Source: Sphingomonas bisphenolicum (lineage in GTDB: Bacteria; Pseudomonadota; Alphaproteobacteria; Sphingomonadales; Sphingomonadaceae). From it: a DNA stretch of 64,000 bases. Position 1 is the stretch's first letter. Every line of letters starts with the position of its first letter. A program made the translations under genes and the position numbers. Location of the stretch: positions 1 through 64,000 of the forward strand of contig NZ_AP018818.1 of assembly GCF_024349785.1 (NCBI RefSeq). Direction: 5' to 3'. Shown in pieces: positions 20,012 to 28,736 of this stretch. Below the pieces are notes generated by a model, which did not search any database, was not told the DNA's origin, and worked only from the letters and a program-made list of their open reading frames with translations.

Positions 20012-20260
20012 ATGGATATCAGTCAATCGGTGGACAGTGGCGACAAGGCTATGATCATATTGCAAAGCCTGGTCTGCTATTTGCGTGAAAAGAACATTCT
20101 TTCACGATGCGATATCGAGGAATTGTGCGAGCGCGTCGAGGCGCGCGAAAAGGAATTTCCCTGCGATCAGCACCAGGCTGCGGCAGCGGCGAAGGATATG
20201 CGCGACCTGGGCGAATATTGCGGGAAGCGATATGGCGGGAAGCGGCGTCGCTGCCTTTAG
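20012..20260 (+). CDS. Small conserved-looking hypothetical protein
   Basis: 82-aa cytosolic protein beginning MDISQSVDSGDKAMIILQSL. It is predicted largely helical (LVCYLREKNILSRCDIEELCERVEAREKEFP) and ends in a basic tail (GKRYGGKRRRC). The ATG at 20012 has AAGG 8 bases upstream; the in-frame extension to 19856 runs through the receptor terminator hairpin and is rejected. I do not recognise a named family. Its helical EELCERVEAREKEF stretch and sphingomonad-like composition make it a plausible real gene. Confidence 0.6.
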   Translation: MDISQSVDSGDKAMIILQSLVCYLREKNILSRCDIEELCERVEAREKEFPCDQHQAAAAAKDMRDLGEYCGKRYGGKRRRCL

Positions 20261-20542
20261 GTCGCTGCTCGACGGGTCATGATGGGGTTCTGCATTACGC
20301 GATTTTACCAAACGGCCGTCCGCAGATCGAAATAGCGGAACCGGGGGCTGCGATCATCGTCAATCGTCCGCTTTGCCTGTGTTTGTTGTGCAATATTCGG
20401 GGAATGGATGGGGGAGGCATATAGGAAAGGAATATGTCTCCTGCGCGACATATGTCGTCCCGGCGATAGTCGTGGCGGGGGCATGGGATGCGCTGTTGGC
20501 ATAGCCTTCGTCACAGTGGATAAAAATGAAATAGGATGAGTG

Positions 20543-21922
20543 ATGCGCAATCCGTCAATAATGGATGCCGGTCCGCAAGCGATACCGGAAAACGCATCGC
20601 TTTCCGCTGATGGGCGATCACTGCTTTCGTGGACAATTGTCGCGCTGTTTCTGCTCAACTGCCTTAATTATATTGATCGCCTGCTCTTCTCGGTCGCCCA
20701 GGAAATGATCAAGGTCGATCTCCATCTTAGCGATTTCCAACTGGGCCTGATTGGCGGACCCGCGTTCGCCATACTGTACACCGTTTTCAGTTTCCCGATC
20801 GCGCGGGCTGCAGACCGCGGTCGACGGGTGGGGATCATCGCCATTTCGCTGACATTGTGGAGTGCAATGACGGCCTTTTGCGGAATTGCGGCCAATTTCG
20901 TCCAGATGCTCATCGGGCGCGCCGCCGTCAGCATTGGCGAAGCGGGATGCACGCCAGCCTCGCATTCTCTGATCTCCGACGCATTCCCCGCGCAACGTCG
21001 AGCGACTGCCATCGCCATCTTTGCGGTTGCCGGTCCCTTTGGCGCAATCGTCGCAGCGGTGGGCGGAGGCGCTCTGATTGCCGCTTATGGTTGGCGCACG
21101 GCTTTCGTCATCTGCGGGATGGCCGGTATCGTCATGGCCCTGCTGTTCCGCACCACCGTAGCGGAACCGCCGCGCAGCCAAAACCGACCGCACCATTCCG
21201 CGTCGTTCGTCGACACGGTCCGCCAGTTGCTGGCCCGGCGCAGCTTCGCCCTGGTGGCTATAGCGGGGGGTGTTGCCGGGATCGGCTCCTACGCCAATCA
21301 ACAATATATGGTATCCTTCCTCATGCGTGGGCATGGTCTGTCCCTCGCCAATGCGTCGGCGTTGATGGGGCTGGTGATTGGTGGCGTCGGCATCGTCTGC
21401 ACGCTGCTGGGCGGCCCGATGATGGATCTCGGCGCGCGTCGCTACCCCCGGATCAAAGCCTGGCTCCCTTCCTTCGGCTTGCTCTGGTGCGGGGCGCTAT
21501 ATGCTGTCGCATTTCAGATTCCGACGGTTGGGCTTGCGGTGATGTTGATGGTGCTCGGGTCCATGGGGCAGCATTTCTACATGCCCGCCATGTATGCGCA
21601 CGGGCAGGACGTGGCCCCCCCGCATATGCGCGCCATGGCCTCCGCCATGATTATCGCCACAAGTTCCATATTGGGCTATGGATTGGGCCCGCCGCTGATC
21701 GGTCTTGCCAGCGATATATTGGGGGAAAGCGCGCGGGTGTCGGCAGGCCTCAGCCTGGCCGATTGCGCCAAGGGGGCAGTCGCGGCCTGCGAGGCGGCAA
21801 GCGCACAGGGGTTGCGCCTGTCGCTCAGCCTGGGATCCTGCTTCTTCATCCTGGCCGCTGGTTTGTTTGCGTGGGCGAGCCGATGGATAGTCGCGGACGT
21901 GCACGATGATGATCGGCACTGA
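20543..21922 (+). CDS. MFS transporter (Spinster-like)
   Basis: Inner-membrane major facilitator superfamily carrier (459 aa, about 12 membrane helices). FLLNCLNYIDRLLFSVAQEMIKVDLHLSD and the following GLIGGPAFAILYTVFSFPIARAADRGRR (a DRxGRR-type loop) are typical of the Spinster-like subgroup found in sphingomonad catabolic regions. AGGATGAG precedes the ATG at 20543; a GTG at 20540 is in frame but less likely. It probably moves the substrate delivered by the TonB receptors from periplasm to cytoplasm. Confidence 0.93.
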   Translation: MRNPSIMDAGPQAIPENASLSADGRSLLSWTIVALFLLNCLNYIDRLLFSVAQEMIKVDLHLSDFQLGLIGGPAFAILYTVFSFPIARAADRGRRVGIIAISLTLWSAMTAFCGIAANFVQMLIGRAAVSIGEAGCTPASHSLISDAFPAQRRATAIAIFAVAGPFGAIVAAVGGGALIAAYGWRTAFVICGMAGIVMALLFRTTVAEPPRSQNRPHHSASFVDTVRQLLARRSFALVAIAGGVAGIGSYANQQYMVSFLMRGHGLSLANASALMGLVIGGVGIVCTLLGGPMMDLGARRYPRIKAWLPSFGLLWCGALYAVAFQIPTVGLAVMLMVLGSMGQHFYMPAMYAHGQDVAPPHMRAMASAMIIATSSILGYGLGPPLIGLASDILGESARVSAGLSLADCAKGAVAACEAASAQGLRLSLSLGSCFFILAAGLFAWASRWIVADVHDDDRH

Positions 21923-22006
21923 CTTGCCATTCGCGATCTACAGGGAAATAATGATCCTGCACCTTAGGATCGAACCAAGATTCGATCGGGGGCGAGGAGG
22001 TTGAGG

Positions 22007-22894
22007 ATGCGACCTGAAGCCGACCTTGGTCTGCCGCTCTGTGCCCCGCACACTGCGTCGCACTTCCATGTCGAACGGCGGTTCCATACGAATGGCATTT
22101 TCGCCGATATCCGTCACTTCGGATGGACCCAGAGCAGCCGATCTGTTTTTCGACCCGATTCCTACTATCTGGATTTTTCCATCGGCCCGCGCTGCCCCAC
22201 GGCGCGTTTCTTCAACAGCGAACGCCAACTGGCGGATCCGCCAGGCGACGTCGTCTTTCTGCCCAAGGGCGGCGCATTTGCGACCCTGAGCGAACCGGGC
22301 GAGCACAGCCTGCTGTGCCTGACATTTGAAAACGACCGGGCGATGCAACTGTTCGAGGATGACAGCGTCGCCGATCTGGCGGCATGTCAGGATGTTCAGA
22401 TCGGTCGGGTGCGTCAGGGCCTTGCCCGGCTGGTGGAGGAATTGCGCAATCCGGGCTTTGGACAGGATATATTGCTCGAAAGCATGGCGTTGATGCTCGT
22501 CGTCGAACTGTGCCGGCATTTTCGCCAAGCCCAATATGATGACCGCAGCGCACATGGGCAGATGCCCGGCTGGCGCTTGCGTCGCATCAAGGATAAAATA
22601 GAGGCCGATCTGGCCGAGATGCTTTCGGTCGCCGATCTGGCCGCCGAAATCCGCACCAGCCCGCGTCACTTGATCCGGACTTTCCGGGCCACCACCGGCA
22701 TCACGTTGACCGATTATATCGCCAGCCGCCGGATCGCGCGTGCGCAAGACCTGCTTGTCCGTGACGAGGCGATGATCAAGGTGATCGCCGGCAATTGCGG
22801 CTTCCAAAGCGCTGCCGCTTTCTCGGCCGCCTTCCGGAAGGCGACCGGCATGACACCTCGAGAATATCGCGAAGAGCGTGGTGTATCGCGTTGA
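22007..22894 (+). CDS. AraC-family transcriptional regulator
   Basis: Regulator of about 295 aa with a C-terminal AraC/XylS double helix-turn-helix: SVADLAAEIRTSPRHLIRTFRATTG and IKVIAGNCGFQSAAAFSAAFRKATGMTPREYR. The N-terminal 180 residues form the presumed ligand sensor. The ATG at 22007 sits 6 bases after GAGGAGG (21994-22000); an in-frame TTG at 22001 is less likely. It is placed between the MFS gene and the first LuxE-LuxC-like module on the same strand, so it may control either. Confidence 0.92.
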   Translation: MRPEADLGLPLCAPHTASHFHVERRFHTNGIFADIRHFGWTQSSRSVFRPDSYYLDFSIGPRCPTARFFNSERQLADPPGDVVFLPKGGAFATLSEPGEHSLLCLTFENDRAMQLFEDDSVADLAACQDVQIGRVRQGLARLVEELRNPGFGQDILLESMALMLVVELCRHFRQAQYDDRSAHGQMPGWRLRRIKDKIEADLAEMLSVADLAAEIRTSPRHLIRTFRATTGITLTDYIASRRIARAQDLLVRDEAMIKVIAGNCGFQSAAAFSAAFRKATGMTPREYREERGVSR

Positions 22895-22908
22895 ACCAGT
22901 TCTACGTT

Positions 22909-22947
22909 GGATAGCCTATCCGATATGATGTGAAGCAGCGTGCTTCA
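22909..22947 (+). promoter_or_regulatory. Two palindromes upstream of first LuxE-like gene
   Basis: GGATAG-C-CTATCC (22909-22921) and TGAAGCA-GCG-TGCTTCA (22931-22947) are both perfect and 9 bases apart, about 100-140 bases before the start at 23052. The first contains the CCTATCC core seen upstream of other genes in the window. Either could be an operator for the neighbouring AraC regulator; the second could also terminate that regulator's transcript. Confidence 0.5.
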
Positions 22948-23051
22948 TGTCCGCCTGACGATGTTTGGGCGTTCCGGCTGTAGGCATCGGCATTGCGGGA
23001 AATGCCCCGCCGCCGTCACAATCCGTCCCATCAAGAAGGACGGATTTTCTC

Positions 23052-24467
23052 ATGAGCAGCTATCTCGATCGACTGATCGCCGATCCTACCAGTTTCCACG
23101 ACGCGCCCTATACACAGGCCTTCACGCTCAGTCGCGAAGAGATCGACCGGCTGCATCTGGAAGGCGCGCGCAAGCGCTTTGCCGAATTGCGGCCCGGCCT
23201 GTCCGTGCTGGACAAGCTGGCGCGCGAGCAGGGTATCGACGCGATCAAGACGATCGACGATCTGGCGCCGCTGCTGTTTCCGCACACCGTCTACAAATCC
23301 TATCCGATCAGCTATCTGGAGCGCAGCCGCTTCGACAAGCTGACCAAATGGCTCGCCGGCCTGACGACCAGCGACATTTCCCATGTCGACGCCAGCGGGG
23401 TCGAGACGATCGACGACTGGATCGACCTGCTCGACGCGGAAACGGACCTGACCGTCCAGCACACGTCCGGCACTACCGGTAAGCTGAGTTTCGTCCCTCG
23501 CAGCAAGAAGCAGTGGCGCGAGACGATTGTCCATTCGGGGGTCATCATCCGCGACTGGTGGCCGGACCGGGGGCCAGACATCGTCAAAGACGGGATGCCG
23601 ATCATCATTCCGGGCTATCGCTATGGCGCTGCCGCGATGCAGCGCGGCAACGGCATCCAGGTTGACCTCTATGCCAAGGGCGAAGAAAACACTCTGTTCC
23701 TTTACCCCAACGCCCGGTTCAGCGCGGACATCGCCTCGCTGGGCGGTCGCCTGCGCGCGGCGGAGGCGCGGGGCGAGGCCGGCATGGTCGACATTCCGCC
23801 GGTCCTGCTGGAACGGCGGGAGGCGCTGCTGGAGCTGGAGCGCCGCCGGCCCGACGACCTCAAGCATTTCTTCAGCGAGGCGCAGCGCCGCTTCGGCGGG
23901 CGCGACGTCTATGTGACGGCGATGTGGGCGATCCTCTACGACTGGGCCGAGGAGGGGCTGAAACGCGGTCTCAAGAACGTCTTCGGCAAGGGCAGCGTGC
24001 TGCTGACCGGCGGCGGCAAGAAGGGCAAGGAACTGCCCGACGACTGGCGCGAGCGCGTGATCGAATTTCTGGGTTTCGATACGATCTATGAAATGTACGC
24101 CACATCCGAGCAGATGGGTCTGTCGATGATGTGCGAGCATGGCCATTATCACGTCCCACCCATCCAGATCCCCTTCCTGCTCGATCCGGCGACCGGAAAG
24201 CCCCTGCCGCGCAAGGACGGCCTGACCGGCCGCTATGCCTCGTTCGACCTGATGCCCAACAGCTATTGGGCCGGACTGGTGACGGGGGATGAGATCACTT
24301 TGGCAGGCTGGGAAAAGCCCTGCGCCTGCGGTCGCACCGGGCCGTACGTCATTCCGCCGGTGCGCCGCTACAGCGAGCAGGAAGGCGGCGATGACCGCAT
24401 CGTGTGCGCCGGCGCCCCCGAGGCGCACGACCGCGCCCTCGAATTTCTTGCCGAACTGTCGATGTGA
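23052..24467 (+). CDS. LuxE-like acyl-protein synthetase / AMP-forming acid activase (module 1)
   Basis: 471-aa adenylate-forming enzyme of the LuxE/phenylacetate-CoA-ligase-like group, predicted to activate a carboxylic acid as acyl-AMP and pass it to the LuxC-like partner. The phosphate-binding loop TSGTTGK is at 138-144, TGGGKKGKELPDDWR in the middle, EMYATSEQM is the A5-like element, and a CACG pair lies near the C-terminus. It is longer than Vibrio LuxE (about 370 aa). AAGGACGG precedes the ATG. The reductase gene follows after 8 bases. Paralogous to the minus-strand protein at 30166-31542 (shared YKSYP and DDW/DEW-IDL/LDR blocks). Substrate unknown. Confidence 0.85.
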   Translation: MSSYLDRLIADPTSFHDAPYTQAFTLSREEIDRLHLEGARKRFAELRPGLSVLDKLAREQGIDAIKTIDDLAPLLFPHTVYKSYPISYLERSRFDKLTKWLAGLTTSDISHVDASGVETIDDWIDLLDAETDLTVQHTSGTTGKLSFVPRSKKQWRETIVHSGVIIRDWWPDRGPDIVKDGMPIIIPGYRYGAAAMQRGNGIQVDLYAKGEENTLFLYPNARFSADIASLGGRLRAAEARGEAGMVDIPPVLLERREALLELERRRPDDLKHFFSEAQRRFGGRDVYVTAMWAILYDWAEEGLKRGLKNVFGKGSVLLTGGGKKGKELPDDWRERVIEFLGFDTIYEMYATSEQMGLSMMCEHGHYHVPPIQIPFLLDPATGKPLPRKDGLTGRYASFDLMPNSYWAGLVTGDEITLAGWEKPCACGRTGPYVIPPVRRYSEQEGGDDRIVCAGAPEAHDRALEFLAELSM

Positions 24468-24475
24468 GTAGAGCC

Positions 24476-25933
24476 ATGACCGATCCATTCCGCGTGCCCC
24501 TAATCATCCGGGGCCAGATTATCGATGATGCCGAGGTCGACTATGGCGGCCGCCGGGGTGGCGTCAGCTTCTCGGTGCCCGACATCGCCAAACATGTGGC
24601 GCGCCTGCCGCTGCGCACGCCTTCGGCCATGGCCGACCTCTATGCGCTGAGCTTTGACGAGATACTGGATTTCCTCGTCGCCCTGGGGCAGCGGCTCGAT
24701 TTCGGTCAGAACCGGCATTTGCAGGAAGCGTTTCGCCTGTCCTGCCAGACCTCCGGCCTGTCCGAGAGCATATTGCGCGTCCACTTCCAGCATATCGGCG
24801 CGGCCTTCGATCGCACCGAAATGCGCCGGATGATGGAACGCTCCTGTGGTGTCGACTATCTGGAAGGCTGGGTGGATCAGGGAGTCGGTAGATTTCCCGG
24901 ACTGACCGCCCGCACTCGCGCCTTTGGCGCGCGGACGGTGCATGTGATCGCCGGAAATGCGCCCATCGTGTCGATCCTGACGGTGATCCGCAATGCGTTG
25001 ACCCGGTCGGACGCGATCATCAAGCTGCCCTCCAACGATCCGCTGACTGCCGCCGCACTGGTGCGCACGATGGTCGAGATGGACCCCGACCATCCGCTGT
25101 CGAAACATGTCTCCGTCGCCTATTGGAAGGGTGGCGACGATCAGGTGGAATCGGCGATATACGATCCGCGCGGCGTCGAGAAGATCGTCGCCTGGGGCGG
25201 GTTCGATTCGGTCAAGCATATCACCCGCTATCTGCAACCGGGCATCGACCTCATCACCCAGGATCCCAAGCTGTCGGGGACGATCATCGGTCGCGAAGCC
25301 TTTGCCGATGAAACGACGCTGGTTCAGGTGGCGCGCCGTCTGGCGCTCGATATCGGCGCGCAAAATCAGGAAGGATGCGTGTCCGCACGCGTCATCTACG
25401 TCGAATGCGGCACGGACGAAGCCGGGCTGGAACGGGCCAATCGACTGGGGCAGATGACCTTCGACGCGCTCCTGCGCCTGCCCGATCATCTGAGCACGCC
25501 GCACAAGGCGTTCGACGGCGCGCTTAAAGCCGAGATCGACGGCATCCGCCTCAATGACGAGGATTATCGCATCTTCGGCGGTCGCACTAACGAGGGGGCG
25601 GTGATCGTCAGTCAGGAAGAATATCCGGTCGATTTCTCCCGCGCTCTCGCCTGCCGCGTGGGCAATATCGTGCCCATCGACAGCAGGGAAACGGCCGTCA
25701 GCGCAGTCAACGCCTATACACAGACGATCGGCATCTTTCCCGAAAGCCTCAAGGACGAGCTGCGCGACCGCCTCGCTTTCCAGGGCGCACAGCGGATCGT
25801 GTCGCTGGGCGGTGCGGCGACGATGCAGCATAATATGGAACGGCAGGACGCGATCGAGCCGGTCCGCCGCATGCTGAAATGGGTGACGGAAGAACAGGCA
25901 TCGGGCGAGATGCTGGCCGCGCTCGCAGGCTGA
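24476..25933 (+). CDS. LuxC-like acyl-CoA/acyl-protein reductase (module 1)
   Basis: 485-aa member of the LuxC (PF05893-type) branch of the aldehyde dehydrogenase superfamily, reducing an activated acyl group to the aldehyde with NADPH. VHVIAGNAPIVSILTVIRNAL (residues 156-176, read as two blocks) and KLPSNDPLTAAALVRTM are LuxC hallmarks; the probable acyl-accepting Cys is C301 in AQNQEGCVSAR. Starts at 24476, 8 bases after the LuxE-like stop; the amidohydrolase follows 14 bases on. With its partner it would act as a two-subunit carboxylic acid reductase. Clear paralogue of the gene at 28737-30149. Confidence 0.87.
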   Translation: MTDPFRVPLIIRGQIIDDAEVDYGGRRGGVSFSVPDIAKHVARLPLRTPSAMADLYALSFDEILDFLVALGQRLDFGQNRHLQEAFRLSCQTSGLSESILRVHFQHIGAAFDRTEMRRMMERSCGVDYLEGWVDQGVGRFPGLTARTRAFGARTVHVIAGNAPIVSILTVIRNALTRSDAIIKLPSNDPLTAAALVRTMVEMDPDHPLSKHVSVAYWKGGDDQVESAIYDPRGVEKIVAWGGFDSVKHITRYLQPGIDLITQDPKLSGTIIGREAFADETTLVQVARRLALDIGAQNQEGCVSARVIYVECGTDEAGLERANRLGQMTFDALLRLPDHLSTPHKAFDGALKAEIDGIRLNDEDYRIFGGRTNEGAVIVSQEEYPVDFSRALACRVGNIVPIDSRETAVSAVNAYTQTIGIFPESLKDELRDRLAFQGAQRIVSLGGAATMQHNMERQDAIEPVRRMLKWVTEEQASGEMLAALAG

Positions 25934-25947
25934 GAGGAGCCAGGGAC

Positions 25948-27660
25948 ATGGTGGAAGCTGATCTGGTGATTCGGGGCGGCACGATCGTCGACGGGCAGGG
26001 CGGTGAGCCGTTCGAGGCGGACATCGCCATCATGGGTGGCCGGATCGCGGCGATCGGTGCTGATGTCGGGCGGGGCCGCGAGGAGATCGATGCCCGCGAC
26101 CTGCTCGTCACGCCCGGCTTCGTCGATGTCCACACCCATTATGACGGGCAGGTCACCCGGTCTGACAGTCTGGTGCCGTCCGCCGACGATGGCGTCACCA
26201 CCATCGTCATCGGCAATTGCGGGGTCGGCTTCGCCCCATGCCGGCCGGAGGACCGCGAGGCGCTGGTCAATGTCATGGAGGGGGTAGAGGACATTCCCGA
26301 AGCGGTGATGGCGAAGGGCCTGCCCTGGAACTGGGAAAGCTTCCCGGACTATCTGAAATCCCTGGAAGCGCGCGCCTGGGATGCCGATGTCGGCGCCTAT
26401 ATTCCCCATTCGCCCCTGCGCGTCTATGCGATGGGCCAGCGCGGGCTGGACCGCGAGCCGGCCACCGCGGCCGATGTCGCGCGGATGGCGGATCTGGTGG
26501 CGGAAGGGATGGCGGCCGGCGCGCTCGGCTTCGCGACGTCGCGATCGCTGGTACATCGGCGCGGTGACGGCGCCTTCATCCCCTCCTTTCAGGCAGACAG
26601 CGACGAACTGGTGGCGATCGCCCGATCGGTCGGGGATGCCGGGCGCGGCGTGCTGCAGATGATCCCCAATCTCGATACCGCCGACTGGTCCAGCGATCTT
26701 GACCTGATGAAGCGCATGACCAGCGCCTCGGGGCGTCCGCTGACCTATTCGCTGGCCCAATGGTCGACCGATCCGCAGGGCTGGCGGCGGACCATGGATG
26801 CGCTGGCCGAACATAATCGCAGCGGTGCAGGGCCGGTGCTGGCGCAGGTGTTCCCCCGGCCGATGGGCGCGATGTGCGGCCTGTCGACATCGGCCAACGC
26901 GTTCAGCCATTGTGCAAGCTATCGCGCGATCGCCGACCGGCTGCTGGCCGAAAAGGTGGCCATCATGCGCGATCCCGCTTTTCGCGCGCGACTGATCGCG
27001 GAGGAGCCGGACGAGACGCCGACGCCGCTGCATCGCTTGCTGCGCACCTGGGACAATATCTATCCGCTCGGCGCCGAGCCGGACTATGAACCTTCACCTG
27101 ACCAGAGCATCGCCGCGCTGGCCACAAAGCGCGGCGTTAGTCCGGTCGAGCTGGTCTATGACCTGATGCTGGAACAGGACGGGCATACGCTGATCCTGAT
27201 GCCCTTTTCGAACTATGCGGAAAAGTCGCTCGATCCCGCCCTGGCCATGATGCGCGATCCCTACAGCATCGTGGGACTGGGCGACGGCGGCGCGCATTAT
27301 GGCATCATCTGCGATGCCAGCTATCCGACGACCATGCTGGCCTACTGGACCCGCGATCGGGCTGGCGAGCAACTGACGATCCCGGCGGCGGTCAAGGCGT
27401 TGAGCGCGGATAATGCCGATTTTCTGGGGCTGCGCGACCGGGGACGGCTGACACCGGGGTTGAAGGCCGACATCAACCTGATCGATCATGGCGCGCTGCG
27501 CCTGCATACCCCCCATGTCGTGCATGACCTGCCCGGCGGCGGACGTCGCCTGGCGCAGCAGGCCACCGGCTATCGCGCCACGATGGTCAGCGGGATCATC
27601 ACCCGGCGGGACGGCGCCGATACCGGCGCGCGTCCCGGAAGGCTGATCCGCGCCGCCTGA
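25948..27660 (+). CDS. Amidohydrolase family protein (D-aminoacylase-like)
   Basis: 570-aa metal-dependent hydrolase of the D-aminoacylase branch of the amidohydrolase superfamily. The N-terminal metal motif VDVHTHYDGQV is at about 60-70, GNCGVGFAPC follows, and GLGDGGAHYG near residue 450 carries the C-terminal metal Asp. The ATG has GAGAGGAGC upstream and lies 14 bases after the LuxC-like stop, so it is co-transcribed with module 1. It may release an acid or amine from an amide or cyclic imide that feeds or follows the reductase; the substrate is not inferable from sequence. Confidence 0.88.
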   Translation: MVEADLVIRGGTIVDGQGGEPFEADIAIMGGRIAAIGADVGRGREEIDARDLLVTPGFVDVHTHYDGQVTRSDSLVPSADDGVTTIVIGNCGVGFAPCRPEDREALVNVMEGVEDIPEAVMAKGLPWNWESFPDYLKSLEARAWDADVGAYIPHSPLRVYAMGQRGLDREPATAADVARMADLVAEGMAAGALGFATSRSLVHRRGDGAFIPSFQADSDELVAIARSVGDAGRGVLQMIPNLDTADWSSDLDLMKRMTSASGRPLTYSLAQWSTDPQGWRRTMDALAEHNRSGAGPVLAQVFPRPMGAMCGLSTSANAFSHCASYRAIADRLLAEKVAIMRDPAFRARLIAEEPDETPTPLHRLLRTWDNIYPLGAEPDYEPSPDQSIAALATKRGVSPVELVYDLMLEQDGHTLILMPFSNYAEKSLDPALAMMRDPYSIVGLGDGGAHYGIICDASYPTTMLAYWTRDRAGEQLTIPAAVKALSADNADFLGLRDRGRLTPGLKADINLIDHGALRLHTPHVVHDLPGGGRRLAQQATGYRATMVSGIITRRDGADTGARPGRLIRAA

Positions 27661-27666
27661 TCAGGC
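27655..27666. terminator. Shared palindrome over two convergent stop codons
   Basis: GCCTGATCAGGC is a perfect 12-bp palindrome that contains the stop TGA of the amidohydrolase (27658-27660) and, on the other strand, the stop TGA of the aldo/keto reductase (27661-27663). Flanking GCGC blocks can extend the pairing with a one-base bulge. The two genes abut with no gap. Confidence 0.5.
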
Positions 27667-28728
27667 GCGCGGCCGGATGTTCGTCCCGCCCGTCAGTCCA
27701 TGGCGGATGAAGGGTGAGGCAAGGAAATCATGCGGAAAGCCGAGCGGTGTACGGCTCACTGCATCCAGCCGTTTCAGTTGCGCGGGCTCCAGCGTGACGC
27801 CAAGCGCGGCGACATTGTCCGCATATTGGCGCATCGTCCGTGCACCCAGCAGCGGCGATACGACCGCTGGATTGGCAAGGGTCCAGGCGATCGCCACTTG
27901 CGCCGAGGTGACGCCCATCTCGTCGGCGACGCCCTTGACCGCGTCCGCAATGGCCACCACGCGCGCATCGACGCGGCCTCCCGCTTCGAGCAGAGCACCG
28001 CGACCGCCAGTCTCGCCGGCATGGGCGCTGCCGCCGGTCGCATATTTGCCCGACAACATGCCGCTCGCCAGCGGCGACCAGGGCATGACGCCGATACCCA
28101 GCGCCTTGGCGGCGGGGATAAGGTCGCGCTCGGCCGTGCGCTCCACCAGATTATATTCGGACTGCAAGGCCACCAACTGGCTCCAGCCACGCAATTCCGC
28201 CATGGTCTGCAACCGGGCCATCTGCCAGGCGGGGGTGTCCGACAGGCCAAGATAGAGGATCTTGCCCTGTGTCACGAGGTCGTCGAACGCGCGCAATATC
28301 TCGTCTGCGGGCGTGGTGTCGTCCCAGACATGGAGGAAGAACAGGTCGATCCGATCCGTCTTCAGCCGCTTGAGGCTCGCTTCCACCGTTTGCACCATAT
28401 TGCGGCGGCTGTTGCCGGCGGCATTGGGGTTGCCGACCGAATGAGTCAGCGAATATTTGGTGGAAAGGACCAGCCGTTCGCGCTTCGCCTCCGCGAACTT
28501 GCCCGTCAATATCTCCGACGCGCCGTCGGCATAATAGCCCGCCGTGTCGATAAAATTGCCGCCCTGATCGACATAGCTGTCGAAGATGCGGCGGGATTCC
28601 TGTTCGTCGGCGCCCCATTCTTCGCCAAAGGTCATGGTTCCCAGCGCCAGCGGCGAAACGCGCAGGCCCGAGCGGCCAAGCAGGCGATAGCTGTCGAGCG
28701 ACAGCGGCTGAGTAGTCGTCTGTGTCAT
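27661..28728 (-). CDS. Aldo/keto reductase
   Basis: NADPH-dependent aldo/keto reductase (355 aa), normally aldehyde or ketone to alcohol. FIDTAGYYADGASE holds the catalytic Asp and Tyr, VLSTKYS the Lys and FFLHVWDD the His; the C-terminal nucleotide-binding segment is LGARTMRQYADN. True start is the ATG at 28728 (MTQTTTQPLSLDSYRLLG): the frame stays open to 29247 through the upstream gene, but that part is not AKR-like. Lies 8 bases after the LuxC-like gene of module 2, so the module would run acid to aldehyde to alcohol. Confidence 0.92.
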   Translation of the reverse strand: MTQTTTQPLSLDSYRLLGRSGLRVSPLALGTMTFGEEWGADEQESRRIFDSYVDQGGNFIDTAGYYADGASEILTGKFAEAKRERLVLSTKYSLTHSVGNPNAAGNSRRNMVQTVEASLKRLKTDRIDLFFLHVWDDTTPADEILRAFDDLVTQGKILYLGLSDTPAWQMARLQTMAELRGWSQLVALQSEYNLVERTAERDLIPAAKALGIGVMPWSPLASGMLSGKYATGGSAHAGETGGRGALLEAGGRVDARVVAIADAVKGVADEMGVTSAQVAIAWTLANPAVVSPLLGARTMRQYADNVAALGVTLEPAQLKRLDAVSRTPLGFPHDFLASPFIRHGLTGGTNIRPRA

Positions 28729-28736
28729 GATCTGGT

